From IMG/VR virus record IMGVR_UViG_3300030390_000753, positions 1 to 40,659 of that record: a stretch of DNA of 40,659 bases; one strand, given 5' to 3'. The position numbers and the translations under genes are program-made. Below, piece by piece: positions 19,849-28,745 of this stretch. Source of the stretch: a virus. The notes under the pieces are model-generated. The model had not been told where the DNA came from, did no database searches, and was given only the letters and a program-made list of their open reading frames with translations. The stretch's first letter is position 1. Each line of letters begins with the position of its first letter.

Positions 19849-21465
19849 CTAGTAAGCTGATATTTCTGAATATCTAATAAAATCTGCTGGTGTTAAGCCA
19901 TATCCTTTTGATATTTTATCAATAAAGTTTTGACTTACAACCTTACCCTTATAAGAATAAACGCCATCTGCTCCAGATAGATTTCTTGATACTCCAGTTG
20001 ACGGGTACATGTCTAAAAGTCTATTTGTCCTTTCGTTCTTTTCTGCCATTGATTGATCAGCAGCATAACCCTGACCCTCTAGCGCACCATTTAAAGATGA
20101 TTCAGCAAAGATTAATTGATTTTGAGCAGCAACTTGCGGGCCGTATACCCCACCTTCCTCACCTCCAGTGTCACCAACTTTATAGTTTATGTTGCTATCA
20201 AAGATTAATTGAGCAAGATCTGGAAGAGATTTGCCTTCCCACTCTTTTATTTGAGCGTTTCGATTACCCGCCTCTAACAAACCTTTTGTTTTTTCTAGCT
20301 TTGCAGCATCAATATCTGTTACTGGCGCTAAAGTTCTGGCAAAAGGTAACATAGCACTTACACGAAACCTGTTTTTAGCCTCTATGAATTGAGAGATTTC
20401 TGGATTTCCTAGCGCTCTAAGGCTTTCATAAGCCCCTGCTATTGTGGGGAAGTTCTGTATTCGACCAAATATTTCATCCTGAATAGGATCATAAACCAAA
20501 TTCATACCTTGTTTAGCTATCTGACTTGCTCCAGTAATAGACCCAGTAAGATCTATTGTCTGCTTGGTAAGCTGAGTAGGCTTTGATGACCCCATTGTAG
20601 AAGGCTTTTCCCATAAACCTGTGGTTGGATTTAAAGTAGCTTTTGGCGCATTAGCCGCATTAATTTCGTTAATCTCATTATTCACTTGCGCTATAGCAAT
20701 TGGATCGGGCTGATCGGCTGCTTCTAGATTTGCCAATTCTACTTGCAAATCTCGTCGTCTTATTTGACGCTTCTCCATTGCACCTGGAGCTGGTGGAGTT
20801 GGGTTTTCAAATTTAAGAACATCAAGATCGTATTGTTGTTGCTTAAACGCATTATCTCTAGCTTGCTGCAATCTATCGGCTGTAACTTCAATCTGCGCAG
20901 CTTCAGCAGCTCTGGTTTGCTGACCAAACTGGAGGTCTTGAGAGGCCGCCTGTGCGCCGAAGTTGGCTTGTTGCAACGCTAGTTGTTGTGCCTTAGTTTC
21001 TTGCTCTATGCCCGCCTGACGACCCGCCTGCAAAGCCTGAGCGCCAGAGCCTAACGCAATACCTAAACGAGATGACAAGTTCTGTGTTGAGCCTGAGCTA
21101 GATAGCAAAGATAAGCCGAAATCTCGCATTGCTGCTCTTTGATTATTATTGGGATTTCTAAAGGCTTGACCAAGAGTTTGACCCTCTGTTGCAAATCTTG
21201 CACCTGGAGTCTGGTTTTGAGCTTCAGAAACATTAGTCATTGCCGCTAACTGAGCAGCCCTTGCATCTCTAATAGCTTGCTGTTCTGCTTGAAGACCTTG
21301 CATAACTGGAGCTTGACCTCCTTCTGCGGCAAGTCTTTCTGCTCTTACATCCCGAACAGGTGCGCTTGGAGCTAACGCTTGCGCTCCAGCTTGACTAAAC
21401 GCTTGATTAAGAAGATTGTTGTATTCTTCTTCTTCAATTAAACTGCCAAAATTATTAATCGCCAT
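19849..21465 (-). CDS. Ejection/internal virion protein, 538 residues
   Basis: The first 230 residues are Ala/Gln/Arg-rich coiled coil (LQAEQQAIRDARAAQLAAMT, AGRQAGIEQETKAQQLALQQ), followed by a Pro/Asn-rich linker and a more globular helical C-terminal half. It follows the Gly-zipper protein by one base and precedes the 954-residue protein by 9. This composition and order fit an internal core or ejection protein. The exact counterpart in T7 or P22 cannot be told. Confidence 0.6.
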   Translation of the reverse strand: MAINNFGSLIEEEEYNNLLNQAFSQAGAQALAPSAPVRDVRAERLAAEGGQAPVMQGLQAEQQAIRDARAAQLAAMTNVSEAQNQTPGARFATEGQTLGQAFRNPNNNQRAAMRDFGLSLLSSSGSTQNLSSRLGIALGSGAQALQAGRQAGIEQETKAQQLALQQANFGAQAASQDLQFGQQTRAAEAAQIEVTADRLQQARDNAFKQQQYDLDVLKFENPTPPAPGAMEKRQIRRRDLQVELANLEAADQPDPIAIAQVNNEINEINAANAPKATLNPTTGLWEKPSTMGSSKPTQLTKQTIDLTGSITGASQIAKQGMNLVYDPIQDEIFGRIQNFPTIAGAYESLRALGNPEISQFIEAKNRFRVSAMLPFARTLAPVTDIDAAKLEKTKGLLEAGNRNAQIKEWEGKSLPDLAQLIFDSNINYKVGDTGGEEGGVYGPQVAAQNQLIFAESSLNGALEGQGYAADQSMAEKNERTNRLLDMYPSTGVSRNLSGADGVYSYKGKVVSQNFIDKISKGYGLTPADFIRYSEISAY

Positions 21466-22281
21466 TTATACTATTCCTGCTGCTCGCATTTGTTCAAACA
21501 TTAATCGTTTTTCTTCTTCAGATTGTAGCTCACCTTTAGCTTCATCAAACAAGCCTTTAGGTGCAAACATTGGTTGCCCACCTGATGACGCTGCAAGAGA
21601 TTCCTCTACTGTTGGCGCTCCGCCAAACTGACCTTGCTGGACGGGTGCAGAAGCATACACTGGTGCTTGTTGCTGCTGTTGTTGATCGCCACCGAGAAGC
21701 TGAGAGGTTTGTTGAGCTGTTCCAACAGGATCTTCTTTTAAGCTATTCATATACCTAGCGCGAGCAGTCTGAGCAAGAGATGGTTGTGATGCTACTATAC
21801 CTTGATTAATTCCTGCCGCCGCTGCGTTTGACGTTCCCCCAGAAGTTAAAGCGCCTAAAGATTCTGCTGTAAGAGACTGTTGAGCATTTTGAGCTAGGCT
21901 TTGACTTGCTTTTTTAGCCATCAAATCTTTAAAAGGACTTGCCGCTGCTGTCTTTCCTGCTTCTGAAATTGCAAGCTGTTTTGCTTGTGATGCTGCCGCT
22001 TGCTTTCCTGCCTCAACTGTTGCTTGCTTGGCAGCCTGTTTTCCTGCCTCAACTGTTGCTTGTTTTCCCGCTTGCACTGCTGCTTGCTTTGCGCCCTCTC
22101 CTGTAGCTGCTGATAATGCGCTTTGTGTTGCTCCCTGAGCGCCCGCTGCTCCACCGCCTAAGCCGCCAGTAAGAGCGCCTAAAGTACCACCAAGCAATGC
22201 GCCACGAAGACGATCATCTGGATTAGTGATTGCGCCAACACCTGCGCCTACAATCATTGGTATTAAAAATGGTAAGGCCAT
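21466..22281 (-). CDS. Glycine-zipper ejection-type protein, 271 residues
   Basis: The N terminus is a glycine-zipper membrane segment (MALPFLIPMIVGAGVGAITN, then GALLGGTLGALTGGLGGGAAG), followed by Ala/Gln/Lys repeats (VEAGKQAA units encoded by tandem DNA repeats at 22004-22062) and a Gln-rich C-terminal half. Such proteins insert into host membranes during DNA delivery. It lies between the endolysin and the coiled-coil ejection protein. Confidence 0.6.
   Translation of the reverse strand: MALPFLIPMIVGAGVGAITNPDDRLRGALLGGTLGALTGGLGGGAAGAQGATQSALSAATGEGAKQAAVQAGKQATVEAGKQAAKQATVEAGKQAAASQAKQLAISEAGKTAAASPFKDLMAKKASQSLAQNAQQSLTAESLGALTSGGTSNAAAAGINQGIVASQPSLAQTARARYMNSLKEDPVGTAQQTSQLLGGDQQQQQQAPVYASAPVQQGQFGGAPTVEESLAASSGGQPMFAPKGLFDEAKGELQSEEEKRLMFEQMRAAGIV
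22004..22062 (-). repeat. 36-bp spaced tandem repeat in ejection protein gene
   Basis: A 23-base string beginning TTTCCTGCCTCAACTGTTGC occurs at 22004-22026 and again at 22040-22062, encoding repeated VEAGKQA units. Length polymorphism between relatives is likely here. Confidence 0.8.
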
Positions 22282-22292
22282 GATTTATCCTA

Positions 22293-22637
22293 TTAGTAAC
22301 ACCACAATACGGGTGTAGTTGTTCTTTTGTCAACGTGAACGAAGCTCTTAGCCACGCCTATTCCAGTGAAACCTAGTTTAACAGCCTCTGCAACAACTGC
22401 CATACGCTGAGAGCCATTTGCAACTTTAATGTCTGCTGCAATGCCTTGAGCGTGAGTTCCAGGCTTTGATTTCTTTGCTTCTATACTGTGAGATGGATCT
22501 CGGTAGCCAGAAGTAATAGTAAAAGAAAAGCCGCAAGCTTCTCTTAACTCATCTAGCGAATGAATAAACTGATTATCCATCCGATTACATCCAGTTTCCT
22601 GACAATCAAACTCATCTATAGAAAAGTATTTAAACAT
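22293..22637 (-). CDS. Endolysin, peptidase M15 family
   Basis: The 114-residue protein matches the zinc D-Ala-D-Ala/L-Ala-D-Glu peptidase M15 layout: ITSGYRDPSHS, then GTHAQGIAADI with ligands His62 and Asp69, and FVHVDKR with His101/Asp103. It cleaves peptidoglycan stem peptides. There is no signal peptide, so release depends on the holin at 2520-2915. It lies amid ejection genes, so it may also be a virion-associated lysin that locally opens the wall at infection. Confidence 0.85.
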   Translation of the reverse strand: MFKYFSIDEFDCQETGCNRMDNQFIHSLDELREACGFSFTITSGYRDPSHSIEAKKSKPGTHAQGIAADIKVANGSQRMAVVAEAVKLGFTGIGVAKSFVHVDKRTTTPVLWCY

Positions 22638-23188
22638 TAAGATGTAGCCTTACCTAGTGTTGGGTTCATAGTTTGACCCGCAGACATTTGCTGCATTCCT
22701 CTTGTTGCTAAGTTTGACAACATACTGTTCTGAGGAGCTGAACTTGCACCAATTCCCATTTGACCTAACAACTGAGGATTAAGCTGAGGCTGATTAAGCT
22801 GAGGCTGATTAAATCCTTGGTTAATTACAGGGTTGTTACTAAAGTAATTAGCGCCGGTTACTTGACCGCTGTACTGAGATGGAGGAGCAAAGCCAAAGAT
22901 AGGCTGAAAGCCTGATACGCCACCCCTAGATCCAGGAGCGCCAAATATTTTCTGACCTTGAATCTTTGATCGTTGACCAAGAATCTGGCTTGTTACATCT
23001 GACAGTTCTTCTTTCGAGAGTCCTGAGTTTGAAAAAAAACCAGCAGTGCCAGCTTCAGGAAATAAATACCCTTTATCTATTACATCTAGACTATCTGCAA
23101 ACTCTCTATTGGCAGGATCGCGTAAAAAAGCTAAATCTGAATCTGATAGCTTTTTATTGTTATGGTTGCTGTAGACACCTGTTCGCAT
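22637..23188 (-). CDS. Gln/Asn/Pro-rich virion protein, 183 residues
   Basis: The first third is charged (LAFLRDPANREFADSLDVID), the rest low-complexity Gly/Gln/Asn/Pro (QPQLNQPQLNPQLLGQMGIG) encoded partly by a 15-bp tandem repeat. It overlaps the next genes by one base on each side. It probably belongs to the ejection/tail apparatus by location; no family recognised. Confidence 0.55.
   Translation of the reverse strand: MRTGVYSNHNNKKLSDSDLAFLRDPANREFADSLDVIDKGYLFPEAGTAGFFSNSGLSKEELSDVTSQILGQRSKIQGQKIFGAPGSRGGVSGFQPIFGFAPPSQYSGQVTGANYFSNNPVINQGFNQPQLNQPQLNPQLLGQMGIGASSAPQNSMLSNLATRGMQQMSAGQTMNPTLGKATS
22781..22810 (-). repeat. 15-bp tandem duplication
   Basis: AAGCTGAGGCTGATT occurs twice in direct succession (22781-22795, 22796-22810), with a partial unit before it, encoding NQPQL units in the Gln-rich protein. 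Probably a slippage-prone site. Confidence 0.85.
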
Positions 23189-23946
23189 TACTTGCCACCT
23201 CCACCAAACATTCCGTAAGCAGCTACGCCTCCGCCAACAGCCGCAGCAGGATCGAATCCACCACCGCCACCGCTAGATTGACTGTTAGAAATTTGGCCAA
23301 GGTTAATACCTGAAATACGGCTACCAAGTCTATCAAGTGCAGTTTGCGGTGCTTGCTGCTCGAATCTAAAACGCTCTCTATCAGCGTTGATGAGCTGCTG
23401 ATTATAAGCGTCTTGCTGCGCACCAATAGCGCTTGCAGTCCTAGCAGGAGCCAATAGGCCGCTCTGAGCAGCACCTAAAGAACCCATTGCATTTAACTGG
23501 TTGCGAAGCATTGCCTGTGTAGCAGCTCCAGCAGTAGCTTCAGCAGCAGATTGCTCTTGCACACGCTGACGATCACCGCCAAAGGCACCTTGCTGGATAG
23601 CTTGACTACCAATTCCAGGAAGAACCTGACCTTGTAATTGAGCAATGTATGGAGCCATTACAGCCTGTGATTGCGCTGAGGTAGGATCTAATGCAGCAGC
23701 TACTGATCTAGCTCCAGCTTGACCTAATCCTGCTTGCTGACCAAGAGCATCCAAACCTAACTGTTGAGCAGCTATGGTATTAAAACCTTGATCCGCAACA
23801 GTCTGACCTGGATAGAATTGATCTGGTCCTGCTTCAAACGCAGCTTCAGACAAACCAAATAATTTAGTTAATGCCTTCTCCTGAGCTGGAAATGGTTTAG
23901 TCGTTGTAGTTGTATTTGCTGGTGTACTGCTACCGCCGCCGCCCAT
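23188..23946 (-). CDS. Gly/Ala/Gln-rich virion protein, 252 residues (possible ejection protein)
   Basis: It starts MGGGGSSTPANTTTTTKPFP, contains long Ala/Gln helices (QSAAEATAGAATQAMLRNQL) and ends in a Gly-rich zipper (FDPAAAVGGGVAAYGMFGGG), which could insert into membranes. Proteins with this opening and ending are frequent in podovirus tail-ejection regions. It follows the GNAT-like gene by one base. Confidence 0.55.
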   Translation of the reverse strand: MGGGGSSTPANTTTTTKPFPAQEKALTKLFGLSEAAFEAGPDQFYPGQTVADQGFNTIAAQQLGLDALGQQAGLGQAGARSVAAALDPTSAQSQAVMAPYIAQLQGQVLPGIGSQAIQQGAFGGDRQRVQEQSAAEATAGAATQAMLRNQLNAMGSLGAAQSGLLAPARTASAIGAQQDAYNQQLINADRERFRFEQQAPQTALDRLGSRISGINLGQISNSQSSGGGGGFDPAAAVGGGVAAYGMFGGGGK

Positions 23947-23947
23947 A

Positions 23948-24373
23948 TTATTCTCCTAGTGCGGAAGTTTCCGCTAAATCGTAACTAAAATCTCTCATAT
24001 CACACCTAAATCCCATACTTGTAAACATACTGTCCAACCCATCTATAGCTGTTCTTGTTTTAAATCTTGTACATCCTATCTTTCTCCCCTCTTCACAGAA
24101 AAAGTCAAAGTGCTTCTCAACCAAGCCTAACCCTTTTTCCTTGCCTCCAGCAACCCAACACAAAAATGTTTTTTCTTCTGTTAGAGGATGAATCTCTATT
24201 ACAAATATTGCAAATCCATCATCAGTCTTATACAGCACTGCTGATCCGCTTACACAAGCTGCATAAACATCTTCAGCTCTATAATCAAACCAATGGAACT
24301 GGTTAAGGATTTCATTTATTCCAAATCCTACCCAATCCCATTCTTTTTTTATACTTCCTACTACTGGATTCAT
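23948..24373 (-). CDS. GNAT-like / internal virion protein A-type protein, 141 residues
   Basis: The order of strands and helices (GFAIFVIEIHPLTEEKTFLC, then a VAGGKEKGLGLVEKHFDFF helix and a C-terminal GFRCDMRDFSYDL) resembles the acetyltransferase-like fold found in T7 gp13-type proteins; the VAGGKEKG segment is placed like the cofactor loop. In podoviruses these are virion-assembly proteins. Whether it binds acetyl-CoA is unknown. It lies among structural genes. Confidence 0.5.
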   Translation of the reverse strand: MNPVVGSIKKEWDWVGFGINEILNQFHWFDYRAEDVYAACVSGSAVLYKTDDGFAIFVIEIHPLTEEKTFLCWVAGGKEKGLGLVEKHFDFFCEEGRKIGCTRFKTRTAIDGLDSMFTSMGFRCDMRDFSYDLAETSALGE

Positions 24374-24388
24374 CTCTCACCTCTCTAC

Positions 24389-24967
24389 TTACTTCTTAGC
24401 TTGAATTATTAGCCAGTTTGCACCATCGCTAAATAAAGTGACACCTTCATAACTTCTGTCAATAACGTAATCTGTAGCGCCATCTATTGTAAACACTCCA
24501 GAGTCTAATCTAACTTTTTTGTTCGCTAAGACAGTGTCATCGGATATAAACCGTATTGTTCTATAGCTTTGCTCGATAGGACTTGGAAGCACAACGCTGT
24601 ATTCCCCATTCCCGCCATTATACTTTAGCAAAGCAAAGTCGTTAGATTGCGTATAGTCAAATGACTCACCATTAGCACCATCTATTATTGCCGGAACCAT
24701 ATCGTCACTTGCGAAATGAATCCAGCCAACATCTCCATTTAGATCTGGATCTAGGTAATCATACCTGTACAGCCCTCTTCCTTTATGATGTCCAAAAGTT
24801 GTGTTTGTCCCATCCGAGTACATTATCATCCCTAAAGATGGTGTTGCCACTGGATCGGTAACAGGTATAAACGTAAGCAGCGTTTTCATATCGTCAATAC
24901 GCTGAGTTAATGCGTCTATCTGCTCCTCAAGAACTGCACGATTATAATCTGCCGGAAGGTTAGCCAC
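24389..24967 (-). CDS. Virion protein with N-terminal coiled coil, 192 residues
   Basis: Residues 1-30 form a helix (NRAVLEEQIDALTQRIDDMK) that could trimerise; residues 40-190 are strand-rich (IMYSDGTNTTFGHHKGRGLY, DYVIDRSYEGVTLFSDGANW), as in small tail fibres or tail needles. It overlaps the gp10-like tail gene by one base, suggesting assembly with it. Not assigned to a named family. Confidence 0.55.
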   Translation of the reverse strand: MANLPADYNRAVLEEQIDALTQRIDDMKTLLTFIPVTDPVATPSLGMIMYSDGTNTTFGHHKGRGLYRYDYLDPDLNGDVGWIHFASDDMVPAIIDGANGESFDYTQSNDFALLKYNGGNGEYSVVLPSPIEQSYRTIRFISDDTVLANKKVRLDSGVFTIDGATDYVIDRSYEGVTLFSDGANWLIIQAKK

Positions 24968-27042
24968 TATCGCTCACCCTCAAATCTACCCTGTACAACT
25001 AGATCAGTTAATGTCCAGTCGTCAGTAGCGCCTGTGCTTTCAACCTTAACATGGATATATCGACCAGCAGCTCTAATTGGAAAACTTTTAAACGAGTCGT
25101 CAATCAAGAAAGAATCTTTATCTAAATAAGTAGGCTCTGCATCTATAGTATTAGACCAGCCGATAGACATTCTTGGGTTTCCAGACCCCTCCTTGCCTAC
25201 ACGAATAGCTGTGACTTCTTTAACGCGATCAGCGTCATTAAGATCATGAGCCTTGGTTATTGCAAATACTGTCTGAACTGTGCCGGTGTCTGGATTTGTA
25301 TTATTTGGCCCAGAACCTTCGCTAAATAAATTGCCATTAGAGTCGGCGGATAATGCGCTGTGGAATATGCCTCTATCAAGATATGCGGAAATAATTGAAG
25401 ACCTTATTCCCCACTGGTTAGTTTTGTAATTGTAATAAATCTCTTCTGTAATACTTGTCTCATCTTTAGGTACACCCCAAACAACTTCGTTTTCTTTTGA
25501 GTTGTCAAATCCGTAACATTGAGCAAGCTCATTCGCTGATGCTGTATCTCTGAAGTATTGATTCATGCCGCTTTCACGACCAATCATTTTTACAGACGCA
25601 CCATCAGTAGCAAAGAATCCATCTCTGCTTAGACCGTAGTTCATTCGGCCTACAGATACTACTGAGTTAGGTGACACAGCTCCAATGCTACCCTCTAACG
25701 CAACCTTGTAGCCAAAAATGTTTGGAAGGCCAACATAATTGACGATAAACATTTGAGTTTCAGTGTATACCGCAAGACCGTTACCTAGCTGAGTAACGCA
25801 GCGAATGGGAGTCTCTGCTTCACGAATTAAAAGACTACCGGCAGTGTTTGTTGCCGATGCTGTCCAAGTGTCTAAGTCGTCTGCACTGCACCACGCAAAA
25901 CTTGTACTGTAGTCTACATTGCCCTTGCTGTAGTTAAACGCAAGCATGTGTGGTCCTTGACGATGAAAGCACTCAAGAGAGTCAAAGTCGATCTGAGGAA
26001 CAGTTAGCGTTGCTGTGGCAGAAGTTGTGCCGCCAGAAAATGTAATCACATCTCCGTTAGTATATCCAGAGCCAAAGTCTGTTATCTCAAACGCCGTTAT
26101 AGCACCGGTATCAACCTCTGTTACTGTTGCGGTTAGTCCGCTACCAGTTCCGCCAGTTGTAGTTAAGGTGTCTCCCACGTTGTAACCAGCGCCACCAGTA
26201 TTTGCTAACAGTATTGCAGCACCACTAACTTCATCGTTATGGTATGTATTGAAGTTTACATTGTTCTTTTTAATTACTGGTTTGGTAGATCCTTTTGCGC
26301 CAACTACAAACGAGCCAAAAGTTTCAAAGTCCCACTGATCAGATTCAGCAACACCTTCATCCCAGTTTGTGCCTGAGTCATCCCAGTTTGTTTGGCCTAG
26401 AATTACTGTTGCGCCACTTGTGACATATGTCTCATCGCCTAATGGAATGTCTGCATAAGTCGTTATAGTGTATTCATTAACAGTTGTAGAGCCTGTCGGG
26501 TACGATGCTACATGATCGCCATTAGGATCAAATGTTGTATAACCTAAACCAGCAAGCGTAAACGTAACCCCTGGAATCAATCCATGAGGAACATCTGTTA
26601 TTATATTTAAAGTGCCGAATGACCTATAGGCAGAAACTATATTAACTACTTGTCCGGTGTCCCAAGTTGTACCCTCAGAAGACCTTAATAATAAGTACCC
26701 GCTCCCAACAGTCTTAACAGATGGCATTCCGCTGTTGAGTATGTCTTTTTGCAAATAAGAATATATGTTTGTTAAGTTTCCAGCATAGGCAACCTTAGTA
26801 TCATATTCTCTAGTCGCTATAAGCCCTCGGAACGGTGTGCTAGATGATTGCGGTGCGTCTTTGTAGTTATGCAAAAGATCACGACCAGCCTTTCTGCGCA
26901 TACCAAATTCAGTATACTGCACACCATCAACAGTCTCCCAAAATGGGATCTTACGATCGAATCGTTCTGGATATACGCCAGTCTTTAGAAGCTCGGAAGC
27001 ATCTATTTTAAAACCACCGCTTTTATCAGTTTCAAATGGCAT
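24967..27042 (-). CDS. P22 gp10-like tail hub/stabilisation protein, 691 residues
   Basis: Much of the protein is strand-rich, with FRGLIATREYDTKVAYAGNL at the N-terminal part and a WGIRSSIISAYLDRGIFHSA, RVKEVTAIRVGKEGSGNPRM, FKSFPIRAAGRYIHVKVEST C-terminal part typical of podovirus tail stabilisation (P22 gp10-type) proteins. An inserted stretch near residues 270-350 carries two GYxxGD repeats (GGAGYNVGDTLTTTGG, SGYTNGDVITFSGG). It would form the nozzle under the gp4-like adaptor. Confidence 0.6.
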   Translation of the reverse strand: MPFETDKSGGFKIDASELLKTGVYPERFDRKIPFWETVDGVQYTEFGMRRKAGRDLLHNYKDAPQSSSTPFRGLIATREYDTKVAYAGNLTNIYSYLQKDILNSGMPSVKTVGSGYLLLRSSEGTTWDTGQVVNIVSAYRSFGTLNIITDVPHGLIPGVTFTLAGLGYTTFDPNGDHVASYPTGSTTVNEYTITTYADIPLGDETYVTSGATVILGQTNWDDSGTNWDEGVAESDQWDFETFGSFVVGAKGSTKPVIKKNNVNFNTYHNDEVSGAAILLANTGGAGYNVGDTLTTTGGTGSGLTATVTEVDTGAITAFEITDFGSGYTNGDVITFSGGTTSATATLTVPQIDFDSLECFHRQGPHMLAFNYSKGNVDYSTSFAWCSADDLDTWTASATNTAGSLLIREAETPIRCVTQLGNGLAVYTETQMFIVNYVGLPNIFGYKVALEGSIGAVSPNSVVSVGRMNYGLSRDGFFATDGASVKMIGRESGMNQYFRDTASANELAQCYGFDNSKENEVVWGVPKDETSITEEIYYNYKTNQWGIRSSIISAYLDRGIFHSALSADSNGNLFSEGSGPNNTNPDTGTVQTVFAITKAHDLNDADRVKEVTAIRVGKEGSGNPRMSIGWSNTIDAEPTYLDKDSFLIDDSFKSFPIRAAGRYIHVKVESTGATDDWTLTDLVVQGRFEGER

Positions 27043-27051
27043 TGACTAATC

Positions 27052-28131
27052 CTAAGCTGTTCGTTTCCAGATATAAGTAGTTATGTATGGCTGGAGGTTA
27101 TTTTGAGGCTGCGTTTCACCTAGCGTTCCGTCCGTCTTGTCGCCACCAGTATATGCCGTAATTTTTTCATTGGCTAAGCTGTTTCCGTTTCCTGGGTTAT
27201 CAACATCAAACCCTTGAGTAAATCCACCCGAACTTCCTGCTGGGTAAATCCCGCCATGCCTATGGCTTGGCATTTGATCCAAAGATAAAGTGTTATTGCT
27301 TGAACCGCCAACTTCTTGCGCTGTATCAAAGGCAGCATTTTTAACAAGCAAATCTGTTCCTGCTAAAGCACCATCGCTAACATTTGTCGCTGTGTAGACA
27401 ATGTTTGTAGATGTTGTGCTATCAACTGTAAACGTGCCATTAGCGTCAGTATCGCTTGTAAAGCCGCTAACAACGATTGAATCGCCAGCAGATAGTGAAT
27501 GACTCGCAACAACAAGTGTGACTACGTTAGATGAAGAGCTTGCAGAGGTTATTGTAGTGCCAGTATCAAGACCTACAATAGTACGACCTGCTGCATACGC
27601 TGCCCAAGTACCAAACGTAATACCGTTAAAGAAGTAATCAGCATCACCTGGATCAGTCGCTACAGTAGTTGTTAGCAAACTGCCTACTGGATATAAGCCA
27701 CCAAGGATAGTTGTTAGCAAAGTGTCCTGATTAGTAATAGTGGATAAGTTTAAACAAAACCATTTAGATAGACTGTCATTCCACATAAAATCATAAGTGC
27801 CATCCACAACAAGGTCGCCAGCAGATAAAGCTGACCCATCGGCCTTTACTATATTAGCAGGGCTAGTTTGTGGAGATACAGTCAAGACTGGGATGGCTGT
27901 GGTGTTTGCTGCATTGATTCTTGCCGAGACTCTGGTGCCATCAACTATTGCAATTGACGGCAATCCATAATTAAGTGAATAACTTATTGGGCCTCCAGTT
28001 GTTGTCTCAACATCAACATTAGTTCGTTGCAAAGCAGTTATTTCATCAGAAGCAAATGAGAAATTATCACGAACGCTAGATGTAGTAGCCGTACCTGCTG
28101 TGGGGTTTGTTTTAATTATTGCTGAAGTCAT
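27052..28131 (-). CDS. Tail fibre with collar/tip domain, 359 residues
   Basis: After a strand-rich N-terminal region, the tip begins LYPVGSLLTTTVATDPGD and FGTWAAYAAGRTIVGLD and ends LDQMPSHRHGG ... NLQPYITTYIWKRTA, the pattern of T4 gp12/tail-collar and microcystin-dependent-type fibre tips. In between (about residues 190-270) an Ig-like inserted segment (SNVVTLVVASHSLSAGDSIV) interrupts the tip. Probably an additional receptor-binding fibre. Confidence 0.65.
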   Translation of the reverse strand: MTSAIIKTNPTAGTATTSSVRDNFSFASDEITALQRTNVDVETTTGGPISYSLNYGLPSIAIVDGTRVSARINAANTTAIPVLTVSPQTSPANIVKADGSALSAGDLVVDGTYDFMWNDSLSKWFCLNLSTITNQDTLLTTILGGLYPVGSLLTTTVATDPGDADYFFNGITFGTWAAYAAGRTIVGLDTGTTITSASSSSNVVTLVVASHSLSAGDSIVVSGFTSDTDANGTFTVDSTTSTNIVYTATNVSDGALAGTDLLVKNAAFDTAQEVGGSSNNTLSLDQMPSHRHGGIYPAGSSGGFTQGFDVDNPGNGNSLANEKITAYTGGDKTDGTLGETQPQNNLQPYITTYIWKRTA

Positions 28132-28745
28132 TAGACTAACGGGCCTCCATTGGCTGCTATACTTTCGTCTTTAATTCTTGCTCTACCGATACCTTGCTTG
28201 GATCGTCTTGCTTGTACATTAGCAACACCCTCGTCAACCATACCTTTAAAGTATGCCACTCGACCGTCATCCTTAAGATAGACGTAAGCTTCGTGAAGTG
28301 CTGCGTTTAAATAAATGTCTTGCAGCAATACAGGGCCACTATCGCCACCGTTTAAATCCTTGTCTGCGCTATATAGAACGCTAAACGCATCTGTATTATC
28401 TGCTGCTGGTGTTGGAGCAAAGTAAATCTTATCGCCAGATACTGAATAGCGACATACTGATCCGCTTTCTGCTGCGTAGTCAAGAAGCTCTGACATTGAT
28501 ACAGCTTCTACTCTATGGCCATTTGAATCAGATACGCTAATAACAAACTTAGTACCTACTGGTAGAGTTGTAGCCTGAGCTACAGGAGTAATTTCTGTAA
28601 GAATTTCTTGCTCTACAATAGATAGTCTACGGTTTATTTTTAATTGCGCTAACGTCAAAAAGTCAGGTATCTGCGCTGACAAGTCTGATCTGTTTAACCA
28701 GTCGGCTATTGCTGCCTGTAGGTCTGCGTTTGTGTTTAAAGCCAT
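28131..28745 (-). CDS. Tail adaptor, P22 gp4-like (head-completion)
   Basis: The 204-residue protein begins LNTNADLQAAIADWLNRSDL, with QIPDFLTLAQLKINRRLSIV and later LLQDIYLNAALHEAYVYLKD helices, a well-known pattern for adaptor proteins that dock under the portal in short-tailed phages. The C terminus is basic (RRSKQGIGRARI). It sits between the capsid block and the tail-nozzle gene and shares a base with both neighbours. Confidence 0.7.
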   Translation of the reverse strand: MALNTNADLQAAIADWLNRSDLSAQIPDFLTLAQLKINRRLSIVEQEILTEITPVAQATTLPVGTKFVISVSDSNGHRVEAVSMSELLDYAAESGSVCRYSVSGDKIYFAPTPAADNTDAFSVLYSADKDLNGGDSGPVLLQDIYLNAALHEAYVYLKDDGRVAYFKGMVDEGVANVQARRSKQGIGRARIKDESIAANGGPLV

